From CAVWNR01 sp963756525 (lineage in GTDB: Bacteria > Actinomycetota > Actinomycetes > Mycobacteriales > Jatrophihabitantaceae): a stretch of 64,000 nucleotides of DNA. A model generated the notes under the pieces. It was not told where the DNA came from and searched no databases. It saw nothing but the letters and a program-made list of their open reading frames with translations. The translations under genes were made by a program, and so were the position numbers. Below, piece by piece: positions 32,841 through 40,799 of this stretch (the stretch's first letter is position 1; each line of letters opens with the position of its first letter). The DNA lies in the NCBI GenBank assembly GCA_963756525.1, contig CAVWNR010000003.1, positions 186,001 through 250,000 of the forward strand, in the 5' to 3' direction.

Positions 32841-33812
32841 GTGTGGATCGCGGTCCTGGCAGGCGGCATCGGGGGTGCGCGCTTCCTGCGCGGCGTGCGC
32901 GCCGCCGGGCTCGGCGAGGTCACCGCGGTGGTGAACACCGGCGACGACATCACGCTGCACGGGCTGCGCATCTGCCCCGACCTCGACAGCGTGATGTACA
33001 CCCTCGGCGGCGCCCATGACGAGGAGCGTGGCTGGGGGCGGCGCGACGAGTCATGGCGGATCCGCGACGAGTTGGCCGCCTACGGCGCCGAGCCCGCTTG
33101 GTTCGGGCTCGGCGATCTGGACATCGCCACCCACCTGGTGCGCACCCGGATGCTGGACGCCGGCTACGCGCTCTCGGATGTGACGGCGGCGCTGTGCGAG
33201 CGGTGGCGCCCCGGCGTCCGGCTGCTGCCGATGACCGACCAGCGTTGCGAAACGCACGTCGTCGTAGCGGATGACGGGGCTGCTGACACTGCTGCTCGCG
33301 CAAGCGCTCGCAGGAAGGCGATCCACTTCCAGGAGTGGTGGATCAAGCACCGCGCCGCGCTGCCGGCGCAGGCGTTCGTCCAGGTCGGGCTGGACGAGGC
33401 GAAGGCCGCGCCCGGCGTCGCCGAGGCGATCACCGGCGCCGACGTCGTGCTGCTCGCGCCGAGCAACCCGGTCGTCAGCATCGGCACGATCCTTGGCGTG
33501 CCCGGCGTGCGCGATGCCCTGGCGGCCACGCCCGCGCCGGTCGTCGGTCTCTCACCGATCATCGGGCGCGCCCCGGTGCGCGGCATGGCCGACGCCTGCC
33601 TGCGGGCGATCGGCGTCGAGGTCAGCGCGGAAGCGGTCGCGCGCCATTACGGCGCCCGTTCGGCCGATGGCATCCTGGACGGCTGGCTGATCCATGACGC
33701 TGATGCCGCCGACGTGCCCGGAGTCGAGGTCCGCGCGGTGCCGCTGCTGATGACCGACGACGCCACCACCGCCCGGATGGTGCGCGACGCGCTGGAGCTG
33801 GCCGGTGTCTGA
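32841..33812 (+). CDS. cofD: 2-phospho-L-lactate/phosphoenolpyruvate transferase CofD (FbiA), F420 biosynthesis
   Basis: 323 residues. MWIAVLAGGIGGARFLRGVRAAG, the NTGDDITLHGLRICPDLDSVMYTL segment, MTDQRCETHVV, ADVVLLAPSNPVVSIGTILGVPGVRDAL and SPIIGRAPVRGMADACL are the CofD/FbiA signatures. It joins the activated phosphoenolpyruvate (or phospholactate) moiety to Fo, giving (dehydro-)F420-0. The last 8 bases overlap the cofE start, so the two genes form an operon. Confidence 0.95.
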   Translation: MWIAVLAGGIGGARFLRGVRAAGLGEVTAVVNTGDDITLHGLRICPDLDSVMYTLGGAHDEERGWGRRDESWRIRDELAAYGAEPAWFGLGDLDIATHLVRTRMLDAGYALSDVTAALCERWRPGVRLLPMTDQRCETHVVVADDGAADTAARASARRKAIHFQEWWIKHRAALPAQAFVQVGLDEAKAAPGVAEAITGADVVLLAPSNPVVSIGTILGVPGVRDALAATPAPVVGLSPIIGRAPVRGMADACLRAIGVEVSAEAVARHYGARSADGILDGWLIHDADAADVPGVEVRAVPLLMTDDATTARMVRDALELAGV

Positions 33813-35154
33813 CGACGGCGACCACGCGGCGGCCCGGCTCGAGGTGTTCCCGGTTCTCGGCATCGGCGAGCTGCGGCCCGGAGCCGACCTCGCGGCCGAG
33901 ATAGCAGAACACGCCCCGCCGCTGCAGGACGGCGACGTGCTCGTCGTGACCTCCAAAGCGGTCTCCAAGGTCGAGGGCCGGCTCGTCACGCTCGCCAGCG
34001 CGGACCCCGACGCGCGCGAGGCGGCCCGGCAGGCCGCGGTGGACACCGAAACGGTGCGCGAGGTCGCGTCCCGGGGCACGCTGCGGATCGTGCAGACCCG
34101 GCACGGGCTGGTGCTGGCGGCGGCGGGCGTCGACGCCTCCAACGTCACCGGCAAGGAGCTGGCGCTGTTGCCGCTGGATCCGGACGCGTCGGCCGCCGGG
34201 CTCCGCGACGCGTTGCGCACCGGGCTCGGCGTCGACGTCGGCGTGATCGTCAGCGACTCGCTGGGCCGCCCCTGGCGGGCCGGAATCACCGACGCGGCGA
34301 TCGGCGTCGCGGGCCTGTCGGCGCTGCACGACGCGCGCGGGCGCCACGACCGGCACGGCAATATCCTGACCGTGACCCAGGTTGCGGTCGCCGACGAGAT
34401 CGCCGCCGCGGCCGACCTGGTTAAGGGCAAGCTTGCCGACATCCCGGTGGCCGTGGTGCGCGGGCTATCCAGCAACGGCAAGCTGGTCGACGACGGGCTC
34501 GGCGCCGGCTCGCTGCTGCGCGGCGCGGACGAGGACATGTTCCGGCTGGGCACCGCCGAGGCGATCGCGGTCGGCCGCGAGGACGCCGGCGGCGCCACCG
34601 ACCGGCCTCCGCCGCTGCACGCCGACGCCGTCGACGTGGTGACCGCCTTCGCGCCGACGTCACGCGGCGACGCCTCGACCCGGCAGGCGTTCCTCGCCTT
34701 CCTGGCCGCCCGTCCGGACGCGATGTGGCGCAGCTGCGTGCCGGGACACCTCACCGGCAGCGCGCTGGTGATCGATCCGTCCCGCGGGGCGACGTTGTTG
34801 ACCCTGCACCCGCGGACCGGCCTGTGGCTGCAGCTGGGTGGGCACTGCGAGCGCGGCGACCAGACCCTGCTCGACGCGGCCGCTCGCGAGGCGCGGGAGG
34901 AGAGCGGCATCGGCGCGCTGTCGTTCGACCCGTCGCCGCTGTCCCTCGACGTGCACCCGATCACCTGCTCGCTCGGCGTGCCGACCCGGCACTTCGACGT
35001 CTCCTACCTGGCCGTCGCGCCGCAGGGCGCCGAACCGACGATCAGTCACGAGTCGCTGGACCTGCGCTGGTTCAGCTGGGACGCGCTGCCCGACGGCGTG
35101 CCGCCCGAGATGCCCGCGCTGATCGACGCGGCCCGGCTGCGGCTGGGGATCTGA
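33805..35154 (+). CDS. cofE: F420-0:gamma-glutamyl ligase CofE fused to a NUDIX hydrolase domain
   Basis: 449 residues. Residues about 8-255 are CofE (LRPGADLAAEIAEHAPPLQDGDVLVVTSKAVSKVEGR, RHGLVLAAAGVDASNV, LGVIVSDSLGRPWRAG, GGATDRPPP), which adds glutamates to F420-0. After about 10 residues the frame continues into a complete NUDIX protein (about 262-449) with the box GGHCERGDQTLLDAAAREAREESGIG. In mycobacterial FbiB the second domain is instead an FMN nitroreductase-like reductase of dehydro-F420. No stop codon separates the domains here. The NUDIX substrate is unknown. GTG 33805 overlaps cofD; the TGA overlaps the next ATG by one base. Confidence 0.93.
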   Translation: MSDDGDHAAARLEVFPVLGIGELRPGADLAAEIAEHAPPLQDGDVLVVTSKAVSKVEGRLVTLASADPDAREAARQAAVDTETVREVASRGTLRIVQTRHGLVLAAAGVDASNVTGKELALLPLDPDASAAGLRDALRTGLGVDVGVIVSDSLGRPWRAGITDAAIGVAGLSALHDARGRHDRHGNILTVTQVAVADEIAAAADLVKGKLADIPVAVVRGLSSNGKLVDDGLGAGSLLRGADEDMFRLGTAEAIAVGREDAGGATDRPPPLHADAVDVVTAFAPTSRGDASTRQAFLAFLAARPDAMWRSCVPGHLTGSALVIDPSRGATLLTLHPRTGLWLQLGGHCERGDQTLLDAAAREAREESGIGALSFDPSPLSLDVHPITCSLGVPTRHFDVSYLAVAPQGAEPTISHESLDLRWFSWDALPDGVPPEMPALIDAARLRLGI

Positions 35155-35966
35155 TGGACGCGCTCGCAGCGATCGACGGGTGGCCGGTGCCGTCGGCGGC
35201 CGCGGCGGTGGTCGGTCCGTCCGGCGTGCTTGCCGTGCGCGGCCCGACCGACCGGCCCTTCCCGCTCGCCTCGGTGACCAAGCCCCTTGCCGCGCTAGCC
35301 ATCCTGGTCGCGGTGGAGGAGGGCGCACTGGAGCTGAGCGATCCCGCCGACGAGTCGCTGATCCCCGGCGCGACGCTGCGGCATGTGCTCGCGCATGCGT
35401 CTGGGCTGGCTCCGGACGGGTTGATGCGCTCGTTCCCGCCCGCGAAGCGGCGGGTGTACTCCAACGTCGGCATCGAGCTCGCAGCGCGGCTGGTCGAGCG
35501 CGCGGTCGGGATGCCGTTCGCCGCTTACCTGGTTGCCGCGCTCGAGCCGCTCGGGCTTCGCGCAACCTCGCTGCCCGGCTCGCCCGCCCGCGACGGCGTC
35601 TCGACGGTGGACGACCTGACGCGGGTGGTGGGCGAGCTGCTCTCACCCACCCGGCTGCTCGCGCCCTCCACGCTGGCCGACGCGACCTCGGTGCAGTACC
35701 CGGGCCTGCGTGGCGTGCTGCCGGGATTCGGCGGTCAGGACCCGAACGACTGGGGGCTGGGCTTCGAGATCCGCGACCACAAGTCGCCGCACTGGACCGG
35801 GTCGGCGAACTCGCCCGCGACCTACGGCCACTTCGGGCAGAGCGGCACCATGTTCTGGGTCGACCCGGTGGCGGGCATCGGTCTGGTCGTGCTCGCCGAC
35901 CGGGCGTTCGGCCCGTGGGCCGCCGAGGCGTGGCCGGCTTTCTCCGACGCTGTGCTGGGCGCCTGA
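35154..35966 (+). CDS. serine hydrolase, beta-lactamase class C/PBP4* family
   Basis: 270 residues, soluble, with no signal peptide. S40-V-T-K43 is the nucleophile motif, Y102-S-N104 the second motif and HFGQSGT (about 225) the third. This fold includes esterases, D-aminopeptidases and low-activity beta-lactamases. The absence of a signal peptide and coupling to cofE (1-base overlap) argue against a role in drug resistance. A cytoplasmic esterase or peptidase role is more likely; substrate unknown. Confidence 0.9.
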   Translation: MDALAAIDGWPVPSAAAAVVGPSGVLAVRGPTDRPFPLASVTKPLAALAILVAVEEGALELSDPADESLIPGATLRHVLAHASGLAPDGLMRSFPPAKRRVYSNVGIELAARLVERAVGMPFAAYLVAALEPLGLRATSLPGSPARDGVSTVDDLTRVVGELLSPTRLLAPSTLADATSVQYPGLRGVLPGFGGQDPNDWGLGFEIRDHKSPHWTGSANSPATYGHFGQSGTMFWVDPVAGIGLVVLADRAFGPWAAEAWPAFSDAVLGA

Positions 35967-36000
35967 GCCGCTCCCTCGCTCCGCCGCGAACGCCGAGCGC

Positions 36001-36094
36001 CGACTTTGCCCCGCCATGACACGCTGAGCGACGACTTTGCCCCGCTGTGACACGCCAGGGTGCCTTGCCAGCGTGTCGTAGCGGGGCAAAGTCG
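36001..36094. repeat. intergenic palindrome with duplicated left arm, CGACTTTGCCCCGC type
   Basis: Two left arms (36001-36024 and 36032-36055, CGACTTTGCCCCGCnnTGACACGC) precede one right arm (36071-36094). Either left arm can pair with the right arm (about 22 of 24 positions). It lies between convergent genes and resembles the family 1 palindromes in having CCCCGC near the arm centre. Confidence 0.75.
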
Positions 36095-36113
36095 GCCGGG
36101 AGCCCGACTCCGG

Positions 36114-37019
36114 CTACATCGCGCGGACGTCGAGCGGGGCATAGCGGGGGCCGAAGCGCGGCTTGCGCACCCCGGACACCTCGATCAGCCGCACCACCCG
36201 CTGCCGCTGCCCCTGCCAAGGCCGCAGCAGCGCCAGCATCTCGGCATCGTCGCCGCGCGGGCGCCCGGTCAGCGCGTACACGACGAGGTCGTGGATGTGG
36301 TAGTCGCCGACGCTCACCGCGTCCGGGTCGCCGAGCGCGCGCTGCGCGGTCTCCGCCGCCGTCCACTCCCCCACGCCGGGTATCAGCCGCAGCCGCGCCA
36401 GCGCGGCGTCCGACAGCAGGCTCACGCACTCCTCCAGCCGGGACGCGACGGTGGCCGCCGCCCGGATCGCCCGCTGCCTTCCCAGGTCGACGCCGAGGCG
36501 GTGCCAGTCCCACGTCGGCACGTCCAGCAGCACGCCAGCCGGCGGCGGAACACGCAGCGCACCGCACGGGCCCGGCGCGGGCGACCCGAAGCGGTACAGC
36601 AGCCCACGCCACGACCGGCGCGACTCGTGCCCGGTCACCCGCTGCTCCAGCACGGCCGGCACCAGAGCGTCGAGGACCAGTCCGGTGCGCGGCAGCCGCA
36701 GCCCGGGGCGTCGCCGCCGCACCTCAGCCAATCCCGGATGTGCGGGGAAGGACAGCGCCGACCAGTCATCGCCGTCGCCCAGAAGGGACGGCACCGACTC
36801 CAGCAGCCACCCCGCGCCCGGCCCCCACGCCGCTGCGTGCACCTCGCCGGACGCGCCGCGCAAGGCCAACGTGCCCGGCCCGTCGGGGGTCACACAGGCA
36901 CGCCAGAACGTCAGGTCCGCGTCGACCCGGTGCGCCGGATCGCCGACGCCGCGGCGCAGCGGCCCGAGCGTGCCGGCGATGTCGACCGGCCGGCCCGGCG
37001 ACCAGCGTCGCTCACGCAT
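36114..37019 (-). CDS. DNA-3-methyladenine glycosylase 2 / AlkA-like HhH-GPD protein
   Basis: 301 residues. The N-terminal part (RPVDIAGTLGPLRRGVGDPAHR, then GPGTLALRG) matches AlkA-like proteins, and the helix-hairpin-helix LRLIPGVGEWTAAETAQRALGDPDAVSVGDYHIHD carries the catalytic Asp in VGDYH. Excises alkylated purines from DNA. Its ATG lies inside the end of the upstream NDP-sugar pyrophosphorylase gene (8-base overlap), an unusual operon partner. Confidence 0.9.
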   Translation of the reverse strand: MRERRWSPGRPVDIAGTLGPLRRGVGDPAHRVDADLTFWRACVTPDGPGTLALRGASGEVHAAAWGPGAGWLLESVPSLLGDGDDWSALSFPAHPGLAEVRRRRPGLRLPRTGLVLDALVPAVLEQRVTGHESRRSWRGLLYRFGSPAPGPCGALRVPPPAGVLLDVPTWDWHRLGVDLGRQRAIRAAATVASRLEECVSLLSDAALARLRLIPGVGEWTAAETAQRALGDPDAVSVGDYHIHDLVVYALTGRPRGDDAEMLALLRPWQGQRQRVVRLIEVSGVRKPRFGPRYAPLDVRAM

Positions 37020-38085
37020 CCGAGGAGAATCTCACCGAGCCGTCGGCGAGGACCATATCCGGCCACACCCGAGCGCCGCCGAGCAACTCGACACGCCGAC
37101 CGACTCGCGCCCGGTCGCCGATCACCGAATCCTCGACGACCGCGCCGGCAGCGACGACGGCATCGCGGCCGAGGATGCTGCGCCGAACCACGGCGCCGGC
37201 GCAGACGCGCGCTCCGTCGAAGAGCACCGACCCGGCCACCACCGCGCCGTCCTCGATCACGCAGCCCGCGCCGACCGTCGAGCCGTCGCCGATCGATGCC
37301 GTCGGCGACACCGACGCGCCGGGTAGCACGAGTGCCGCGCCGACCGGCCCGGGCAGCATCGGGCTGGGCGCCAGTCCCTGCACGAGATCGGCCGACCCGG
37401 CCACGAAGTCCGCGGGAGTGCCGAGGTCGCGCCAGTACGAGGCGTCGACGAACCCCATCACGTTCGCGCCAGAGGCGAGCAGCTGCGGAAACGTCTCGCG
37501 CTCGACGGACACCGGCCGGCCGGCCGGAATCCGGTCGACGACCGATCGCCGGAAGACGTACGCACCGGCGTTGATCTGGTCGCTGACCGGCTGCGGATCC
37601 TTCTCGAGGAAGGCCATCACCCGGGACTGCGCGTCCGTCGGCACGCAGCCGAACGGGCGTGCGTCGGCGACCTTGGTGAGGTACAGCGTGACGGCCGCGT
37701 CCCACTCCGCGTGGCGGTCCAGCAGCGCCGCGAGATCCACTCCGGACAGGACGTCGCCGTTGAGGATCAGCACCGTGTCGTTGCGCAGCCGATCGGCGAC
37801 GTTGCGGATCCCGCCGCCGGTGCCCAGCGGCTCGGCCTCGCAGACGCACTCCAGGTCGACGCCGAGCGCGCTTCCGTCGCCGAAGTACGACGAGAACACC
37901 TCCGACTGGTACGAGGTGCCCAGCACGATGTGCCGCACGCCGGCGTCGCGGATCCGGCCGAGCAGGTGCGTCAGCAACGGAACGCCGGCGGTCGGCAGCA
38001 TCGGCTTGGGGGCCGACAGCGTCAGCGGGCGAAGGCGCGTTCCCTGGCCGCCGACCAGCACCACCGCGTCGACCGGCTGATCCAC
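37012..38085 (-). CDS. NDP-sugar pyrophosphorylase, ManB/HddC-type nucleotidyltransferase
   Basis: 357 residues. Nucleotidyltransferase domain with VVLVGGQGTRLRPLTLSAPKPMLP (about 9-32), ILNGDVLSG and INAGAYVFRR, and a C-terminal left-handed beta-helix (VSPTASIGDGSTVGAGCVIEDGAVV). Such enzymes activate mannose-1-P or heptose-1-P with GTP (or glucose-1-P with other NTPs). M. tuberculosis ManB (Rv3264c) lies beside wbbL. Here a wbbL-like gene is 6 kb away while gmhB/gmhA/hddA are 1.6 kb away, so an HddC-like role (GDP-heptose) is also possible. GTG 38085 has GGAAGG upstream and starts one base after the methyltransferase stop. Confidence 0.88.
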   Translation of the reverse strand: MDQPVDAVVLVGGQGTRLRPLTLSAPKPMLPTAGVPLLTHLLGRIRDAGVRHIVLGTSYQSEVFSSYFGDGSALGVDLECVCEAEPLGTGGGIRNVADRLRNDTVLILNGDVLSGVDLAALLDRHAEWDAAVTLYLTKVADARPFGCVPTDAQSRVMAFLEKDPQPVSDQINAGAYVFRRSVVDRIPAGRPVSVERETFPQLLASGANVMGFVDASYWRDLGTPADFVAGSADLVQGLAPSPMLPGPVGAALVLPGASVSPTASIGDGSTVGAGCVIEDGAVVAGSVLFDGARVCAGAVVRRSILGRDAVVAAGAVVEDSVIGDRARVGRRVELLGGARVWPDMVLADGSVRFSSDA

Positions 38086-38086
38086 G

Positions 38087-38887
38087 CTAAGCCGCCTTCC
38101 GGAACGTCAGCCGGAGGTAGGTGTAGTCCAAGCCGAACCGCTTCCAGTGAATCGGACGCTCGACATGCTCGAGGCGCAGGTCGCCGACCAGCTCCAGGCC
38201 GGAATCCTTCGCCGACGCGACGAGATCGTGGATCTCTGCCGGCGAAAAAATGTGGACCGGCACACCGTAGGCGCGCAGGCCCGATGTGTCCGGCGGCTCG
38301 CGGTCGAAGTCGGTCGAGACGACCAGCAGCCCGCCCGACCGCAGGATACGAGCCGACTCCGCCAGAAAGGCGCTGACCGGCACGCCGTGTTCGATCACGC
38401 TCAGGCAGGTGATGGCATCCAATTCGCCGTCGCAGAAATCGGACGCCGTGATGTCGCCGTAGCGGAAACGCACCGTTGCGTGCCGATGCTCGGCGCCGAA
38501 CTCGAGGTTGGTGCCGACCAGCCGGGTAGCGCCGTAGAGGCGAAGTCCGGCCAGCATCGTCGAATAGCGCGCACTACCCGCATCCAGGACGGCGAGGTCG
38601 GTTCCGAGCTCGTGCAGGACCGTGCTCAACGCGCCGAGCGTGTCCCAGTTCTTCGGCCGGTCGACGTGCAGCGGCAGCTTCAGCCGCCGGCACTCGGCCA
38701 CCGCCTGTTGCCACTCCGCGCGGGTTGCCAGCACGGCCGTCGGCGGGCACGGCGCTGGAAGCGGGCGGGGCCAGAGCAACCGCTGGGCGACGGCGAGCTC
38801 CGCCGCGACGCGAGCCCACAGCGCCTGCTCCAGGCCCCACTTGGCCGCTGCGCGAATCCGGCCGCCGCGCGACTCCGCCACTAACAC
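38087..38887 (-). CDS. class I SAM-dependent methyltransferase
   Basis: 266 residues. A helical N-terminal part is followed by a Rossmann core: LAVLDAGSARYSTMLAGL (SAM motif I variant with DAGSA), RYGDITASDFCDGELDAITCLSVIEHG (motif II with the IEH of many glycan or small-molecule methyltransferases), and ESARILRSGGLLVVSTDF. The substrate is unknown but is likely a glycan or nucleotide sugar given the neighbours. GTG 38887; one base from the next gene of the same operon. Confidence 0.85.
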   Translation of the reverse strand: MLVAESRGGRIRAAAKWGLEQALWARVAAELAVAQRLLWPRPLPAPCPPTAVLATRAEWQQAVAECRRLKLPLHVDRPKNWDTLGALSTVLHELGTDLAVLDAGSARYSTMLAGLRLYGATRLVGTNLEFGAEHRHATVRFRYGDITASDFCDGELDAITCLSVIEHGVPVSAFLAESARILRSGGLLVVSTDFDREPPDTSGLRAYGVPVHIFSPAEIHDLVASAKDSGLELVGDLRLEHVERPIHWKRFGLDYTYLRLTFRKAA

Positions 38888-38971
38888 CTCTCACGTTCCG
38901 GGCGCGGCGCCCGGTGCGCCGCCGTGCCAGAGCCTAACCGTGGCCTGGGCTGTGACGGCGGTGCAACCCTG

Positions 38972-38977
38972 TACATT
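38972..38977 (+). promoter_or_regulatory. -10 box TACATT
   Basis: 7 bases upstream of ATG 38985, with TGTGAC at 38951-38956 as a weak -35 (15-bp spacing). Confidence 0.45.
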
Positions 38978-38984
38978 GCGGCCG

Positions 38985-39677
38985 ATGGGCGATGCGAAGA
39001 GCGATCTGCGCGTGCGGATCCGCCGGTCGTTGCTGCGACTCGGTCGACGGGCGACGCCGCGGCAACTGGCCAACCTCCGATCGGTGCTGAGCTACCTCGA
39101 ACTCGGACGCTGGCTGGCGGACGAGCGGGTGCGCCAGCCGAATGACGTCGCCGGTGAGTTCGAGCTCTTCGAGCGGGCGCTGAAGCTCGTCGTCGGCTCC
39201 CAGCCGCTCTACCTCGAATTCGGTGTGTACGAAGGCCGGTCGATGCGCTGGTGGTCGAGCCATCTCACGGCGCCTGGGGCGTCCCTGGTCGGCTTCGACA
39301 GCTTCCAAGGACTTCCGGAGGACTGGCGGCCCGGCCTAGACGCCGGGCACTTCCACACCGGCAACCCGCCGCGGATCGACGACGAGCGAGTCACGTTCCA
39401 GGTCGGCTGGTTCGACCAGACGCTGCCCGAGTTCAGCTGGCCGGAGCACGACCAGCTGATAGTGAACGTCGACTCCGACCTTTACTCGAGTGCCGTGACG
39501 GTACTCGAGGCGGTCGAGCCGCAGCTGCGTCCCGGCAGCCTGATCTACTTCGACGAGTTCCCGGACCGCGACCACGAGATGCGAGCGTTCATGGAGCTGC
39601 GCTCCCGCTCGAAGCTCACCTTCGAGCCGGTGGCGCTCGCCCGCGGCGGAGTGCACTGGTTGTTCAAGGTCAGCTGA
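38985..39677 (+). CDS. TylF/CmcI-like SAM-dependent methyltransferase
   Basis: 230 residues. LYLEFGVYEGRSMRWWSSHL is the SAM-binding motif of the TylF/MycF macrocin-type family, and LVGFDSFQGLPEDWRPGL and NVDSDLYSSAVTVLEAV (metal-binding DxD) are also typical; the end is GGVHWLFKVS. Members methylate sugar hydroxyls. Being in a glycan region, sugar O-methylation is plausible. The 3' end overlaps the convergent gmhB gene by 8 bases. Confidence 0.87.
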   Translation: MGDAKSDLRVRIRRSLLRLGRRATPRQLANLRSVLSYLELGRWLADERVRQPNDVAGEFELFERALKLVVGSQPLYLEFGVYEGRSMRWWSSHLTAPGASLVGFDSFQGLPEDWRPGLDAGHFHTGNPPRIDDERVTFQVGWFDQTLPEFSWPEHDQLIVNVDSDLYSSAVTVLEAVEPQLRPGSLIYFDEFPDRDHEMRAFMELRSRSKLTFEPVALARGGVHWLFKVS

Positions 39678-40203
39678 CCGACAGCACCCAGTCGACGGCC
39701 GCGCCGAAGTCGGTGACCACCCGCTCCGCTGCGCTGACCGATCCCGCAGGCGCGAGCCGCACCGCGGTCACTCCCGCCGCCGCTGCGGCCTGGACGTCGG
39801 TCTCCGCGTCGCCGATCAGGACCGAGTCGGCCAGGCGCACCTCGGGATGCTGGCCGGCGGCGCGCAGCAGCAACCCGGGCAGCGGTTTCCGGCAGTCACA
39901 TTCCCCGTCGTCGTGCGGGCAGACGTAGATGCCGTCGACGTGCGCGCCGTGTGAGCGCAACAGCGACTCCAGCCGGGCGTTGATCGCCGTCATCTCCTCG
40001 TCGCTAACCAGGCCCCGCGCCACGCATCGCTGATTCGACACGACGAACACGCGGCACGCTGCCTCGTTCAGGCGGCGCACGCCCGCGGCCACCCCGTCGA
40101 TGAGGCGCATCTGGTCGGGCGCGGTGACGTAGTCGCCCTCGGCCGCTTTCACATTGAGCGTGCCGTCACGGTCGACGAACACCGTGCCGAACCGCGGCGG
40201 CAT
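39670..40203 (-). CDS. gmhB: D-glycero-D-manno-heptose-1,7-bisphosphate 7-phosphatase GmhB (HAD-IIIA)
   Basis: 177 residues. VFVDRDGTLN is HAD motif I, VVSNQRCVARG motif II, CPHDDGECDCRKPLPGLL has the zinc-binding Cys/His loop plus motif III Lys, and VLIGDAETDVQAAAAAG is motif IV. Removes the C7 phosphate of heptose-1,7-bisphosphate. ATG 40203 overlaps the gmhA stop (ATGA), so translation is coupled. Confidence 0.92.
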   Translation of the reverse strand: MPPRFGTVFVDRDGTLNVKAAEGDYVTAPDQMRLIDGVAAGVRRLNEAACRVFVVSNQRCVARGLVSDEEMTAINARLESLLRSHGAHVDGIYVCPHDDGECDCRKPLPGLLLRAAGQHPEVRLADSVLIGDAETDVQAAAAAGVTAVRLAPAGSVSAAERVVTDFGAAVDWVLSVS

Positions 40204-40799
40204 CAGCCACTCGTGGCCGGGAACAGCGCCGCTTCCACGAGCTCGCAGATCGAGTGGCCGAGGTGCATGCATGCTTCCTGTACACGGGGGGTATCCGTGC
40301 TCGGCACCATGATGCACACGTCGGTGACCGCCGCCAGCGCATCACCGCGGGCACCGGTCAGCCCCACCGTCACCATGCCGCTCTCGCGGCCAGCCTCCAT
40401 CGCACGAAGCACGTTCGGCGACGAGCCGCTCGTCGACAATCCGACCAGCACGTCATCGGCCCGACCGAGCCCTCGGACCTGACGGGCGAACACCTGCTCG
40501 TACGCGTAGTCGTTGCCGATCGCGGTCATCGCGGCGGTGCTGTCGGGCAGGCTAATGGCCGGCAGCGACGGCCGGTCATAGTAGAAGCGCCCGAGCAACT
40601 CGGCCGCGAGGTGGCCCGCGTCCATCGACGATCCGCCGTTGCCGAAGAAGAGCACCTTCCGCCCGGCCGAGAGAGCCGCGACGATCCGGCGGGCGACGTC
40701 CACGGCCTGCTCGACACACTCCGCGTCGAGCATCTGCTTCTTCACGTCGATCGTGTCCTCCAGGCGGCGACGAACGAGCGACGCGGCATCCGGACTCAC
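40203..40799 (-). CDS. gmhA: sedoheptulose-7-phosphate isomerase GmhA
   Basis: 198 residues, SIS domain. FFGNGGSSMDAGHLAAELLGRF is the GmhA signature, followed by GNDYAYEQVFARQVRGLGRADDVLVGLSTSGSSPNVLRA and a helical end with EACMHLGHSICELVE. Converts sedoheptulose-7-P to D-glycero-D-manno-heptose-7-P, the first step to activated heptose. GTG 40799 overlaps the hddA stop (GTGA). Confidence 0.94.
   Translation of the reverse strand: MSPDAASLVRRRLEDTIDVKKQMLDAECVEQAVDVARRIVAALSAGRKVLFFGNGGSSMDAGHLAAELLGRFYYDRPSLPAISLPDSTAAMTAIGNDYAYEQVFARQVRGLGRADDVLVGLSTSGSSPNVLRAMEAGRESGMVTVGLTGARGDALAAVTDVCIMVPSTDTPRVQEACMHLGHSICELVEAALFPATSG

Noticed and set aside
33805..34724. CofE and NUDIX as two separate overlapping genes
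   Set aside because: The frame is continuous with no stop, and the helical N-terminal extension typical of this NUDIX type lies upstream of the only internal ATG (34722), so a split would truncate the NUDIX protein.
35154..35966. Beta-lactamase resistance gene
   Set aside because: Catalytic motifs are present but there is no signal peptide and it is coupled to cofE, so a cytoplasmic esterase or peptidase is more likely.
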